NCBI RefSeq assembly: GCF_014639535.1
Contig: NZ_BMGA01000004.1
Location: 62,001-126,000, forward strand
Reading direction: 5' to 3'
DNA: 64,000 nt
Origin: Flavobacterium palustre
GTDB taxonomy: Bacteria > Bacteroidota > Bacteroidia > Flavobacteriales > Flavobacteriaceae
The position numbers and the translations under genes were made by a program. A model generated the notes under the pieces. It ran no database searches, was not told the origin of the DNA, and was given only the letters and a program-made list of their open reading frames with translations. Of this stretch, positions 43,518 to 52,233 are shown piece by piece. Position 1 is the first letter of the stretch. Every line of letters starts with the position of its first letter.

Positions 43518-44595
43518 TTTTGAGATGATTTAAATAAGACGTTTCTGCCAGTATACTTATAGTGAAGCAAGCCCCGGAATGATTTGGATTATTTTTTAAT
43601 ACAATTGTTCCGTTGTGCGCTTCAACAAAACCTTTTACTATAGACAAACCCAGACCGCTTCCTCCTGTTTTTGTATTGGGTAAACGATAAAATTTATTAA
43701 ATACAAATGGAATTTCTTTCTCAGGAAAACCATTTCCGTTATCCGAAACGGAAAACACACAACAATCTGATTGATACTGAACATCAATTGTTATAATGGT
43801 ATTTTCAGGAGTATATTGTATCGCATTGGTGACTAAATTTTGAATAATTTCTTCAATCAACCCAGTGTCTAATTTGAATAATGGCAGTTGTTCATTTGGA
43901 GTAAAATGAATGGTATGATTGTGTTTAGTAGGAGTATTTTTCTGAATAAGAGTACAAATAAGTTCATTTATATCACACCAATCCTCTTTTAGTTTTAACA
44001 TCCCCGTTTCCAGTCGGCTCATGTTTAATAAATTTTCAACTTGTCCATTGAGTCGAATACCTGCCTTATCAATTTCTTCCAATAATTCTGCCTGATTAGT
44101 TTCAGAAAGTTTGTTTTTATTTTCTTTCAGAATATCGACAGAACCAATAATAGTAGCAATTGGAGTTCGCAACTCATGAGAAAGTGAATTCAGCAAGGTA
44201 TCATAAAGCTGTAATGTTTTTACTTTTTCTTCCTTTTCACGTACTTTATTTTCGGCTTCCCTGATTTTAAAAGTAAAAACAGCACTTACTAACGCAATGA
44301 TAAGATACATTAAAAACAACAGGATATTTTCAGTATCCGTAATGTGAAATGTAAAAAGTGGCTCAATAAAGAAATAGTTTAAAATCAAACCGCTCAGAAC
44401 AGCCGTCAGTAACACAGGAAAAATATCAAAAAGCATCGCTACAAACGAAACAATCATTAACAAAACGAGAGCTGTAATACGATAATCAATATATTTTGAC
44501 GAAAAAAAACAAATTACAGATACTACAAATATTAATATTATGCTAATCAAGCATTGCTTTACTATGGAGTACTTTTGGGCTTTAAATTTTATCAA
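43510..44595 (-). CDS. kdpD: KdpD-like sensor histidine kinase lacking the N-terminal KdpD/Usp domains
   Basis: The 361-residue protein is about 540 residues shorter than E. coli KdpD. It keeps four membrane helices of the DUF4118 domain (about residues 13-115, including PVLLTAVLSGLILNYFFIEP). A HisKA domain follows, with the phosphoacceptor His in LNSLSHELRTPIATIIG (about H140), then an HATPase with QNLVTNAIQYTPEN and SGLGLSIVKGFVEAHNG. It overlaps the regulator gene by 8 bases. The missing N-terminal domains normally bind nucleotide and help sense K+, so signal input may differ. The long form may be split elsewhere in the genome. Confidence 0.88.
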   Translation of the reverse strand: MIKFKAQKYSIVKQCLISIILIFVVSVICFFSSKYIDYRITALVLLMIVSFVAMLFDIFPVLLTAVLSGLILNYFFIEPLFTFHITDTENILLFLMYLIIALVSAVFTFKIREAENKVREKEEKVKTLQLYDTLLNSLSHELRTPIATIIGSVDILKENKNKLSETNQAELLEEIDKAGIRLNGQVENLLNMSRLETGMLKLKEDWCDINELICTLIQKNTPTKHNHTIHFTPNEQLPLFKLDTGLIEEIIQNLVTNAIQYTPENTIITIDVQYQSDCCVFSVSDNGNGFPEKEIPFVFNKFYRLPNTKTGGSGLGLSIVKGFVEAHNGTIVLKNNPNHSGACFTISILAETSYLNHLKNE

Positions 44596-44615
44596 AATAA
44601 GATTAAAATAACTTA

Positions 44616-45284
44616 TTATTTTTTAGAAGTCGTAATCATGAAATCTTTCAAGTAATAAGGCTCAAAATAAGCTACATCTACAAAATCATTCTTTAAAAAT
44701 TTATCATAACTCAATGCGCTCATCTCTTTTGCAGACGGATATACAATTTCATCCAAAAACACAAAATTCTCTTTAGTTAAAACCGTTTTACATTTCCCGG
44801 CACAATCACCCACAAAATACAAGGTTTCCTCAAATTCCTGAAAAGAATCTTCCGTGATAACCTCTGCAAGAATAGCTCTTTTTGATTCTAAATTGCTCGA
44901 AAAAACAGCGCTATAGACTTCCATTCTTCGGGCATCTAACATCGGAACAATTAACCCTTTTTCAATCTTTGCCTGAGCTGCTAATGATTGCAAGGTATCC
45001 ACAGCAATCAACGGAATCCCCAGAGCATAACACAAACCTTTTGCCGCCGAAACGCCTATTCTAAGTCCAGTGTAAGAACCCGGTCCCTGACTTACCGCTA
45101 TAGCAGCCAAATCAGAATAGCTGATTCCCGCTGCTGCAATGCTTTCTTCAATAAACACATGCAAACGTTCGGCATGCGAATAACCTTCCTCTGCTATTTC
45201 GTTACAAACAATCGTTTTCCCTTCTTTGGCAATGGAAACAGAACATCTTTTAGTAGCCGTTTCTATGTTCAGTATATAGTTCAA
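44616..45284 (-). CDS. tsaB: tRNA threonylcarbamoyladenosine biosynthesis protein TsaB
   Basis: TsaB partners TsaD and TsaE in making t6A37 of ANN-decoding tRNAs. The 222-residue protein has NIETATKRCSVSIAKEG, the PGSYTGLRIGVSAAKGLCYA region, and MLDARRMEVYSAVF. These match the ASKHA-fold TsaB family. It is a single gene between the KdpD-like kinase and an efflux adaptor, all on the same strand. Confidence 0.92.
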   Translation of the reverse strand: MNYILNIETATKRCSVSIAKEGKTIVCNEIAEEGYSHAERLHVFIEESIAAAGISYSDLAAIAVSQGPGSYTGLRIGVSAAKGLCYALGIPLIAVDTLQSLAAQAKIEKGLIVPMLDARRMEVYSAVFSSNLESKRAILAEVITEDSFQEFEETLYFVGDCAGKCKTVLTKENFVFLDEIVYPSAKEMSALSYDKFLKNDFVDVAYFEPYYLKDFMITTSKK

Positions 45285-45347
45285 TGGTATTTATTTTTTT
45301 TTTGCAAAGGTCGAAAAAAATTCAAATGTGTCCGAAAAAGAACAGTC

Positions 45348-46643
45348 TTATTTCTTAGTCTCTTCCGTTTTAAGCTTCACTTTATTGCCTGAATTTAATT
45401 CTTTACTTACAGTTGTATAAGGTCCGGTAATGACTTCATCGCCTTTTTTGACACCGCTTATAATTTCAATATTAGTATCGTCCTGAATTCCTGTTTTCAC
45501 AATCTTAATTTTAGCCTTATCACCTACTTTCAGGAAAACACATTCAAATTTCTTATCACTTTTAGGCGCTTCCTTTTTCTCCTCTTTCGGATCAGGAATT
45601 TCTTTATCTGAAATCGCTACAGCCGTCGTATCCGATTTTACAACAACAGCACTAATTGGTACTGCCAAAACATTTTTCTTGGTTTTGGTAATAATATCCA
45701 CCGTAGCAGTCATTCCGGGTCTGAATGGTGAATAGGTTTCTGGTTTTCCAACTAATAAATCCTGATAAGACTCTTTTTGAATTCGAACTTTTACTTTAAA
45801 ATTAGTCACCTGATCGGCGGTCAAAGTGGAACTGGCGGAATTAGAAATACTAGTTACAACTCCTTTGAATTGTTTTTTCAAATAGGCATCTACTTCAACA
45901 TTCGCCAAATCACCAACTTTAATTTTCACAATATCATTTTCATTTACATCTACTTCAACCTCCATATTATTCAAATTGGCTACTCTTAAAAGCTCGGTTC
46001 CTGCCATTTGTTGCGTTCCTAAAACGCGCTCACCTATCTCGACATTCAATACTGAAATTGTTCCGTCGGCCGGTGCATAAATGGTCGTTCTCCCTAAATT
46101 ATCTTTGGCTTCATTAACAGAAGCCGAAGCACTCTGCACATTGTAATAAGCCGACTGTCTGGTTGCTTTTGCAACCTCAAATGAGGCAATAGATTTATCC
46201 CAGTCTGATCTTGAGATTACTCCTTTTTCATACAAGGTTTTATTTCTTTCGTAATTGGCTTTAGCTTCTTTGAAACTGGCTTCGGATTGAGTCAAACCAG
46301 CTTTTGTTCCGGATAAATTAGAAACCGAACGATTGTAACTTGAGGTATATAAATCAGGATTTATTTTTACTAACAAATCCCCTTTTTTAACCACCTGACC
46401 TTCTTTTACATTCAACAAAATGATTTCGCCAGAAACTTCCGGTGCAATTTTCACTTCGATTTCAGGTTGAATTTTCCCGGTTGCCGAAACGGTCTCTACA
46501 ATAGTCATAGGCACAATTTTGGCGGTTTCTATTTCTTTGACATCGTCTTTATTTCCAAAAACACCTTTTTTCCCAAAGTATAACAATGAACCAATTACAA
46601 CTACAAAAACAGCAGCAAGGATATAAATATTTTTTTTAGACAT
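45348..46643 (-). CDS. Periplasmic adaptor (membrane fusion) protein of an efflux system
   Basis: The 431-residue protein has an N-terminal membrane anchor (about residues 7-25). Then come a barrel-sandwich/lipoyl domain (VSATGKIQPEIEVKIAPEVSG and VKEGQVVKKGDLLVKINPD), a helical hairpin (about 110-185), and beta-barrel regions with PFRPGMTATVDIITKTKK. A Lys/Glu-rich insertion (DKEIPDPKEEKKEAPKSD) lies near residues 345-365. This is the HlyD/MacA type, which links an inner-membrane pump to TolC. The TolC gene is 7 bases upstream, but no ABC or RND pump gene is in the operon here. Confidence 0.88.
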   Translation of the reverse strand: MSKKNIYILAAVFVVVIGSLLYFGKKGVFGNKDDVKEIETAKIVPMTIVETVSATGKIQPEIEVKIAPEVSGEIILLNVKEGQVVKKGDLLVKINPDLYTSSYNRSVSNLSGTKAGLTQSEASFKEAKANYERNKTLYEKGVISRSDWDKSIASFEVAKATRQSAYYNVQSASASVNEAKDNLGRTTIYAPADGTISVLNVEIGERVLGTQQMAGTELLRVANLNNMEVEVDVNENDIVKIKVGDLANVEVDAYLKKQFKGVVTSISNSASSTLTADQVTNFKVKVRIQKESYQDLLVGKPETYSPFRPGMTATVDIITKTKKNVLAVPISAVVVKSDTTAVAISDKEIPDPKEEKKEAPKSDKKFECVFLKVGDKAKIKIVKTGIQDDTNIEIISGVKKGDEVITGPYTTVSKELNSGNKVKLKTEETKK

Positions 46644-46650
46644 AACTTAT

Positions 46651-48021
46651 TTATTTTTTTATGATGGGAATTCCAAAGTAGAATTCTAAAATTTTAGTTT
46701 TAAAAATATAATCGTATTTGGTTCTTATTACTTCCGATTGCGCATTGGCCAACAGCGTTTGCGACTGACTCAATTCGAAAGCATTCATCAAACCTACTTC
46801 AAATTTTTCTTTTGAATAATTATAAGACTGCATTCTGGCATCTAAGGCTTCAATTGCCGATTCATAGGCTTTCAAAGCTCCCTTAGCATCGGTAAAAGCG
46901 GTATAAACATTACGCTGCAAATCCAATTGTTGTTGTTCTAAAGCAATTTTAGATTTTTCTAAATTCACCTTATTTCGCTCCACATTATTACGAACAGCAA
47001 AACCACTAAAAATAGGAATGTTCAATTGTGCACCAAAAGACTGACCTTTGTTATCATTAAACTGATCCATAAATTTAGGAGGCGGCTGCGTTCCTATAAT
47101 AGCACCGGTGTTGTCTCTAAGAGCAATATCAGCATAAGAAACACGGCTGTTAAAATTATAAAAACCTCTTAAAGTGGGTTGATAAGCCGCTCTTGCTATA
47201 GCCACATTTTTTTCGGCAATTTCAAGATTGGTCTGTGCAATTTTCAACTCCACCCGTTGCTGTTTTGCTTTATCATAAATTGATGTTGGCGTTTGCGACA
47301 AAAGAGACTGTTCCATTTGAAACTCATTAACATCAACAACATCAAAATTGTCAAAACTATCCAATTGTAATAATTGAGCCAAGCTTAACTTTGCAATCAA
47401 CAAGGTATTTTGGGCATTAATTACTTTCTGATTATCGGCTGCAATAGTGGCTTTGACGTCCAACAAATCACCTTTGGGCAAATTACCTGCATTTACTAAT
47501 TCCTGAGTCCGGTTCAATTGTTTATTATCAATAGCCAATTGCTCATTCTGAACCTTTAAATTTTCTTTATTAAACAGCACCTGCAAATAAGCATTAGCTA
47601 CATTCAGCGCAATATCTTCCTGCATTTTTTGCAATTGGTATTTGGCAGCAACTATAGAAAGATTGGCTTTTCTTAAAGTATATACATTTTGCAGACCTTT
47701 GTAAATATCAATCCCAACATTAGCTCCGGCCGAAGTAAACTGAATGGTTTGATTTTGTAAAAGTCCGGTGGTAATATCCTGATTCAAACCAATATTCCAG
47801 GAATGAGAAGCACTGGCTGAAACATTAGGTAAAAAACCGCCAAAAGCATCTTTCTTATCAATTTGAGCAGTTTGAATATCCAAATCCGACTGTCTGATGG
47901 AAATATTGTGTTCCAAAGCATATTTTACACAGTCTTCTAAGGACCAAAGACGCGATTGTGCATTCGAATAAAAACTAATTATTATAAAAAATAACGAACT
48001 ATAATATATTTTTGGACTCAT
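46651..48021 (-). CDS. TolC family outer-membrane efflux channel
   Basis: The 456-residue protein has a signal ending SNAQS (about residue 22). It has two repeated helical-hairpin regions, with LEDCVKYALEHNISIRQSDL near the N-terminus and QSQTLLANAQSEVIRTKYDYIF near the C-terminus. TolC channels span the outer membrane and periplasm to export drugs, peptides or other cargo. A -7-like TATTTTTG on the minus strand (48063-48056) is 35 bases before the ATG. It is the first gene of an operon with the adaptor. Confidence 0.9.
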   Translation of the reverse strand: MSPKIYYSSLFFIIISFYSNAQSRLWSLEDCVKYALEHNISIRQSDLDIQTAQIDKKDAFGGFLPNVSASASHSWNIGLNQDITTGLLQNQTIQFTSAGANVGIDIYKGLQNVYTLRKANLSIVAAKYQLQKMQEDIALNVANAYLQVLFNKENLKVQNEQLAIDNKQLNRTQELVNAGNLPKGDLLDVKATIAADNQKVINAQNTLLIAKLSLAQLLQLDSFDNFDVVDVNEFQMEQSLLSQTPTSIYDKAKQQRVELKIAQTNLEIAEKNVAIARAAYQPTLRGFYNFNSRVSYADIALRDNTGAIIGTQPPPKFMDQFNDNKGQSFGAQLNIPIFSGFAVRNNVERNKVNLEKSKIALEQQQLDLQRNVYTAFTDAKGALKAYESAIEALDARMQSYNYSKEKFEVGLMNAFELSQSQTLLANAQSEVIRTKYDYIFKTKILEFYFGIPIIKK

Positions 48022-48191
48022 ATTTATTCGAACTAAATGAAGTAAAGTTACTACACAAAAATAGCTTTTTATAATTAAGAATAATCACAACTTTTAAAAA
48101 CATTTAACAGTCTAACAAATTAAAATATACTCACTTAAATTAGCCAAGAGAATAAAAGCTTTTTCTAATTTTACAGCCTCAAATCAATCTC

Positions 48192-49598
48192 ATGAAAAAA
48201 ATTGTCTTTTTAGTTGTTTTCACAAACCTGCTGACCATTATCGGCTGTTCAACATCAAAAAAAATAGCTACTCTAAAACCCGAACCGGACGATGCGAGCC
48301 CAATTGTTTACAACAATGTTCCGTCATTTATCAATTTACCTATCAGTATCAAACTAAAAGACATTGAAAATCAAACCAACACAGCACTAAATGGCTTGAT
48401 ATACGAAGACAACAATATTGAGGATGATGATATAGAAATGACAATTTGGAAATTAGGCCCTATCACCATCAAAAATGGCAACAGTACAACTTCAGACAAA
48501 ATCACCACTGTACTTCCTCTAAAAGCAACCATAAAATACCGTATCGGAACCAAAACAATGGGCGTTTCAATGTACAACACCAAAGAATTTCACCTAAACG
48601 GAATTGTCACCCTAAACAGCACCGTAAGTTTAAACAACTGGAAACTCAAAACACAAACAGAGTTAGCCTCTTTAGACTGGAATGAAAGTCCTACTATGAG
48701 CATTTTTGGCAAAAATATGCCCGTAACGTACCTTATTAACCCTTCAATCAAATTATTCAAATCTAAAATTGAACATAAAATTGATGCCGCTATTGAAAAA
48801 TCAACTGATTTTAAGCCTAATGTGCTTTCGGCATTAGAAAAAATATGCTCTCCTTTTCAAATGAATGAAGCCTATGAAAGCTGGCTCCGTATTGTTCCAA
48901 CCGAAATTTATTCAACAGCTGCTCATTTAAAAAACGAATCTTTTCTATTGCAAATGGGTATGAAATGCAACATGGAAACCATAATAGGGCAAGTACCGGA
49001 AACCAAATTCAACCCAAATCAAATTACACTGAAAGCGGTGAGCAAAATACCCAATCAGATTACAGCCAATATTACTGCTGTATCAAGTTATGCCGACGCT
49101 TCGAGAATAATAAAGAAAAACTTCGCAGGAGAAGAATTTTCATCCGGCAGCCGAAAAATTAAAGTCGAAGACGTTGCCATCTGGCACAAAAGCGGAAAAA
49201 TGGTTATTGCCTTAGATTTGAGTGGCTCTTTAAACGGAACAATTTATTTGGCAGGATTTCCAAAATACAATCCTGAGAAAAAAGAAATATACTTTGACGG
49301 ACTGGATTATGCCTTAGACACTAAAAACAAATTAATGCGCACTGCCAACTGGCTGGCTCAGGGTATTATTTTAAAAAAAATTCAGGAGAACTGCCGCTAT
49401 TCCATCAAACCTAACCTCGAAGAAGGAAAGAAAACCATGCTCAATTACCTGAATAATTATTCACCAATGCCAGGTGTTTTTGTAAATGGAAAAATGGACG
49501 ATATTCAATTTCAAAAGATCGAACTAAGCCAAAATGCCATTATCGCTTTTGTAAAAGTAAACGGAGCCATCAACATTACCGTTGACGGTTTTAAATAA
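48192..49598 (+). CDS. DUF4403 family lipoprotein
   Basis: The 468-residue protein has a lipoprotein signal MKKIVFLVVFTNLLTIIGC (Cys19), followed by STSKKIA, so an inner-facing lipoprotein is likely. The mature part has VPSFINLPISIKLKDIENQ and long beta-rich segments, including HKSGKMVIALDLSGSLNGTIYL and GRVFVNGKMDD-like strands near the C-terminus, matching DUF4403. That family is proposed to form a tubular lipid-binding fold like BPI/TULIP, but this is not shown here. It is convergent with the small Cys protein gene, 2 bases apart. Confidence 0.8.
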   Translation: MKKIVFLVVFTNLLTIIGCSTSKKIATLKPEPDDASPIVYNNVPSFINLPISIKLKDIENQTNTALNGLIYEDNNIEDDDIEMTIWKLGPITIKNGNSTTSDKITTVLPLKATIKYRIGTKTMGVSMYNTKEFHLNGIVTLNSTVSLNNWKLKTQTELASLDWNESPTMSIFGKNMPVTYLINPSIKLFKSKIEHKIDAAIEKSTDFKPNVLSALEKICSPFQMNEAYESWLRIVPTEIYSTAAHLKNESFLLQMGMKCNMETIIGQVPETKFNPNQITLKAVSKIPNQITANITAVSSYADASRIIKKNFAGEEFSSGSRKIKVEDVAIWHKSGKMVIALDLSGSLNGTIYLAGFPKYNPEKKEIYFDGLDYALDTKNKLMRTANWLAQGIILKKIQENCRYSIKPNLEEGKKTMLNYLNNYSPMPGVFVNGKMDDIQFQKIELSQNAIIAFVKVNGAINITVDGFK

Positions 49599-49600
49599 AC

Positions 49601-49816
49601 TTACTTCGTTTTATTTTTTCTCATTTGATAAACAAAATAACCAATTACAGCTACTAACAAATAAGGCACCACCATTAAAAAAACAATACCGTCATTGACC
49701 GCTTTTGCCTTTTCCACATTAGCATCTCCGGCCAAGGCAGCACGACACATAGCACATTGGGCATAAGAAGAAATTCCAAAAAAGAAAAAACAAATTCCAA
49801 AAAGAACAGTCTTCAA
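49601..49816 (-). CDS. Small membrane protein with CAMC motif (oxidase-cluster associated)
   Basis: I place the start at a TTG at 49816, giving 71 residues: MKTVLFGICFFFFGISSYAQ as a signal, then CAMCRAALAGDANVEKAKAVN and a second helix VPYLLVAVIGYFVYQ. An ATG start at 49930 would add 38 residues translated from a repetitive intergenic tract and would bury the signal. The CxxC may bind metal or form a disulfide. It follows DUF420 and SCO genes, so an oxidase-assembly link is plausible. I do not recognise a named family. Confidence 0.6.
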   Translation of the reverse strand: MKTVLFGICFFFFGISSYAQCAMCRAALAGDANVEKAKAVNDGIVFLMVVPYLLVAVIGYFVYQMRKNKTK

Positions 49817-49910
49817 TTTGAACCCGAGCGCTAGCGAATTGGCGAAGCAATTTAAAATTTGATATTGGGCATTTTTACTTCCAACTTCTAACTTCTGACT
49901 TTTAAATTTA
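49817..49910 (-). repeat. Repetitive tract between DUF420 and the CAMC gene
   Basis: On the minus strand the tract contains AGTCAGAAGTTAGAAGTTGG, a short GAAGTT direct repeat, followed by a segment with AGCGCT. It is open in frame with the CAMC gene, which makes the apparent longer ORF. The tract looks like low-complexity intergenic DNA rather than coding sequence. Confidence 0.5.
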
Positions 49911-50447
49911 GTGAACATAATAAGGAGCAATCATTAAATAAACAATAACACCAGTAACAGCCACATACAACCAGATAGGAAAAGTAATTTTAGCAATTTT
50001 TTTATGCTTATCAAACACCTGAGCCAAAGCTCTGACATAGGTAATTAAAACCAGCGGAATAATCGCAATAGACAAGAGTATATGAGTTATCAGAATAAAA
50101 AAGTAAACATACTTTACAATTCCTTCACCGCCAAATTTGGTCGAGTCAGAAGTCATGTGATAAGCCACATACATTGCTAAAAAGGCAACTGAACAGGCAA
50201 TTGCTGTTTTCATCAAATTTTCATGCAATTTAATATTCCCTTTTTTTACTGCAATAACCGCTAAAACCAGCAAGATTGCTGTAATTCCGTTTATTGTTGC
50301 ATAAATAGGCGGCAGAAACGAAAGCGGCTCAACATCATACCCTAATTTTCTCAAATTAACACCAAAAAGTAAAGCCACCACTAACGGAATTGCTACCGAT
50401 AATACTACAATCCACTTATTGTATTTTGTTTCTAATTTTTTTTCCAT
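49908..50447 (-). CDS. DUF420 family membrane protein (CtaM-like)
   Basis: The 179-residue protein has five predicted membrane helices (about residues 13-30, 45-63, 78-95, 112-135, 153-172). His residues are in AYHMTSD and ILITHILLSIAIIPL and resemble DUF420/CtaM, a factor in heme-copper oxidase maturation in Firmicutes. It lies 3 bases after the SCO gene in the same leftward operon, which supports a role in cytochrome oxidase assembly. Confidence 0.85.
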   Translation of the reverse strand: MEKKLETKYNKWIVVLSVAIPLVVALLFGVNLRKLGYDVEPLSFLPPIYATINGITAILLVLAVIAVKKGNIKLHENLMKTAIACSVAFLAMYVAYHMTSDSTKFGGEGIVKYVYFFILITHILLSIAIIPLVLITYVRALAQVFDKHKKIAKITFPIWLYVAVTGVIVYLMIAPYYVH

Positions 50448-50450
50448 AAC

Positions 50451-51137
50451 CTATTCCGCTAATAACACACTAATATCTTGTTGAATATCTCTAACTCCTG
50501 CTTTTTCTAAACCGTCATAATATAAAATCGGATTCCCAAATTCGTCTTTTCGGCAACGGATATTACCATTTTTATCTATCAAAGCAAACATCCCCGAGTG
50601 TTCAAATCCACCACTCACTTTACTATTTTCACCTGCATAAAGATTAAAACCTTTGTTGGCCAAATCAAATATGGTTTGCCTGTCGCCTGTTAGAAAATTC
50701 CAATTAGACGATTTAACACCTAATAATTCTGCATGCGATTTCAAAACTTCGGGAGTATCGTGTTTGGGATCAATGGTAATAGAAACGATTCCAAAATTAG
50801 GATTCCCAAAGAATTTCTTTTCTAAAACCAGCATACTTTGATTCATTTTTGGACAAATGGAAGGACATGTTGTAAAGAAAAATTCCAATACATACACTTT
50901 CCCTTTATAAGTAGCATTATTAATTTTTTTATTATCCTGATTGATTAACTCAAATTTTGGAGCCGGTCCAATTTTTACCAAAGACTCTTCCGAACTCATT
51001 CCTGAATCCACTTTATCCAAACGATTACCTTTTACAACAGCACCATTTTGAATACGGGAAACAATCTTTGGAACGGCATAAATTCCAAAAATTAAAACAA
51101 TAAAAGCAATCCCGATGTATGATTTATTTTTTAACAT
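50451..51137 (-). CDS. SCO1/SenC family copper chaperone
   Basis: The 228-residue protein has an N-terminal anchor helix (about residues 7-24). The thioredoxin-fold domain has the Cu-binding Cys pair and context FFFTTCPSICPKMNQSM, and the conserved His in GGFEHSGMFALID. SCO proteins deliver copper to the CuA site of subunit II. Subunit II itself is not in the window. Neighbours are oxidase genes. Confidence 0.93.
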   Translation of the reverse strand: MLKNKSYIGIAFIVLIFGIYAVPKIVSRIQNGAVVKGNRLDKVDSGMSSEESLVKIGPAPKFELINQDNKKINNATYKGKVYVLEFFFTTCPSICPKMNQSMLVLEKKFFGNPNFGIVSITIDPKHDTPEVLKSHAELLGVKSSNWNFLTGDRQTIFDLANKGFNLYAGENSKVSGGFEHSGMFALIDKNGNIRCRKDEFGNPILYYDGLEKAGVRDIQQDISVLLAE

Positions 51138-51146
51138 AATTTGTAT

Positions 51147-51788
51147 TTACAGCTTTTTTGTAGCGTTATGATTCTTTTTAAGCGCAGCACGATATTCATA
51201 AAGAATAATCTTAAAATCGTCTAACATTTCATTGCTCAATTCTGAAGGATGAAAAGTATTGTAACCTTCCTTATACTCTTTAGCATCTTTTCTTCCTCTT
51301 AAATTTCTTTGTTTATCGATTATAAAAACATTAGAAGTCCCCACATTAGCATCTAACTGATGTTCTAATTTTAATTGCTTGTAATAGGATTGTATTTCTT
51401 GGGGAGTTGCAAAAACAAAATGCCATTGAGAAACATCTGTAAAATCATCAAAAGCATCCATAATATTTTGAATATCTTTTTCAGTTCCTAACGGACAAAC
51501 CATTACAAACTGTAAATCCTTAAAAGAATGATAGCGCTGATAAATTTTTTCATTCAAATTAAAAAGATTTCCTCTGTTTTTCAGAATTTCAGTTCCGGAA
51601 AACCCCAGAATAGTAATTTTATTATCTAAAGTTACCTTTTCACCTTTTAAAGATTTCCAATCACCTAAATCGGCAACCTTAGGGGTAATTACAGGCAGCT
51701 TAGTAAAACTATTCACACCAGAAGCAAAAAAAAGATAAGCAACAATAGGAAGAATAAAGAGGGTAAAAAGAACTATATTTTTTTTCAT
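51147..51788 (-). CDS. Thioredoxin-fold membrane-anchored protein of the oxidase cluster
   Basis: From ATG 51788 the protein has 213 residues. The open frame continues 39 codons upstream into the coxIV gene and across its terminator, so the long start is rejected. MKKNIVLFTLFILPIVAYLF is a signal anchor. The rest has KITILGFSGTEILKNRGNLF, LQFVMVCPLGTEKDIQ and NVFIIDKQRNLRGRKDAKE, which look like a thioredoxin/SCO-type fold but without the CxxxC pair. It may be a degenerate SCO relative. It lies 9 bases upstream of the SCO gene. Confidence 0.65.
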   Translation of the reverse strand: MKKNIVLFTLFILPIVAYLFFASGVNSFTKLPVITPKVADLGDWKSLKGEKVTLDNKITILGFSGTEILKNRGNLFNLNEKIYQRYHSFKDLQFVMVCPLGTEKDIQNIMDAFDDFTDVSQWHFVFATPQEIQSYYKQLKLEHQLDANVGTSNVFIIDKQRNLRGRKDAKEYKEGYNTFHPSELSNEMLDDFKIILYEYRAALKKNHNATKKL

Positions 51789-51820
51789 CAGAGAAAAATT
51801 AATTTTAAGTGCAAAAATAA

Positions 51821-51850
51821 AAAAAGGCACGCAATGCGTGCCCTTTTTTT
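51821..51850 (-). terminator. Terminator after coxIV
   Basis: GGCACGC (51826-51832) pairs with GCGTGCC (51836-51842) around an AAT loop. Flanking A-run and T-run make it look active on the minus strand, ending the cyoE-coxIII-coxIV operon, and perhaps on the other strand too. Confidence 0.88.
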
Positions 51851-51864
51851 GAATTAATATAGTG

Positions 51865-52215
51865 TTAAAAATTCCATTTAATGGTTGAATCTTTAAAAAC
51901 CCCATAAATATAGTTCCCTTCTGTCAACAGAATGAAAAGCAAGTATAATACAAGAAAAACTACTGGTAAAACTACTGACCATCTAAGACTGGAAGTTTCT
52001 CCTTCCATGTGCATAAAAGCCCAAACAATGTAATAAGCTTTAAAAACAGTTAGTATATAAAAAATCCAGTTTAACAAATTCATACCAAGAAAATGGCTGA
52101 AATTTAATGACGCAGGTTTATAAATACCTAAAATAACCTCTATAATTGTAACTACTGATAATATCGCGAATACTTTCCAGATTCTAGCAGTGTTTGATTC
52201 ATGTGCGTGTGACAT
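51865..52215 (-). CDS. Cytochrome c oxidase subunit IV family protein
   Basis: The 116-residue protein has three hydrophobic helices (about residues 10-28, 38-62, 78-98). The NWIFYILTVFKAYYIVWAFMHMEGE segment is typical of the CtaF/CoxIV subunit of bacterial caa3-type oxidases. It is last in the operon, 18 bases after subunit III, and is followed by the terminator at 51821-51850. Confidence 0.87.
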   Translation of the reverse strand: MSHAHESNTARIWKVFAILSVVTIIEVILGIYKPASLNFSHFLGMNLLNWIFYILTVFKAYYIVWAFMHMEGETSSLRWSVVLPVVFLVLYLLFILLTEGNYIYGVFKDSTIKWNF

Positions 52216-52233
52216 AATAATAACTTTAAAAAA

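Noticed and set aside
44988-45392. 134-residue plus-strand frame opposite tsaB
   Set aside because: It is a shadow of tsaB with unusual Arg/Ser/Phe composition and no recognisable domain.
51789-51905. 39-codon extension of the thioredoxin-fold gene
   Set aside because: It crosses the coxIV terminator and enters the coxIV gene; the signal anchor begins at 51788.
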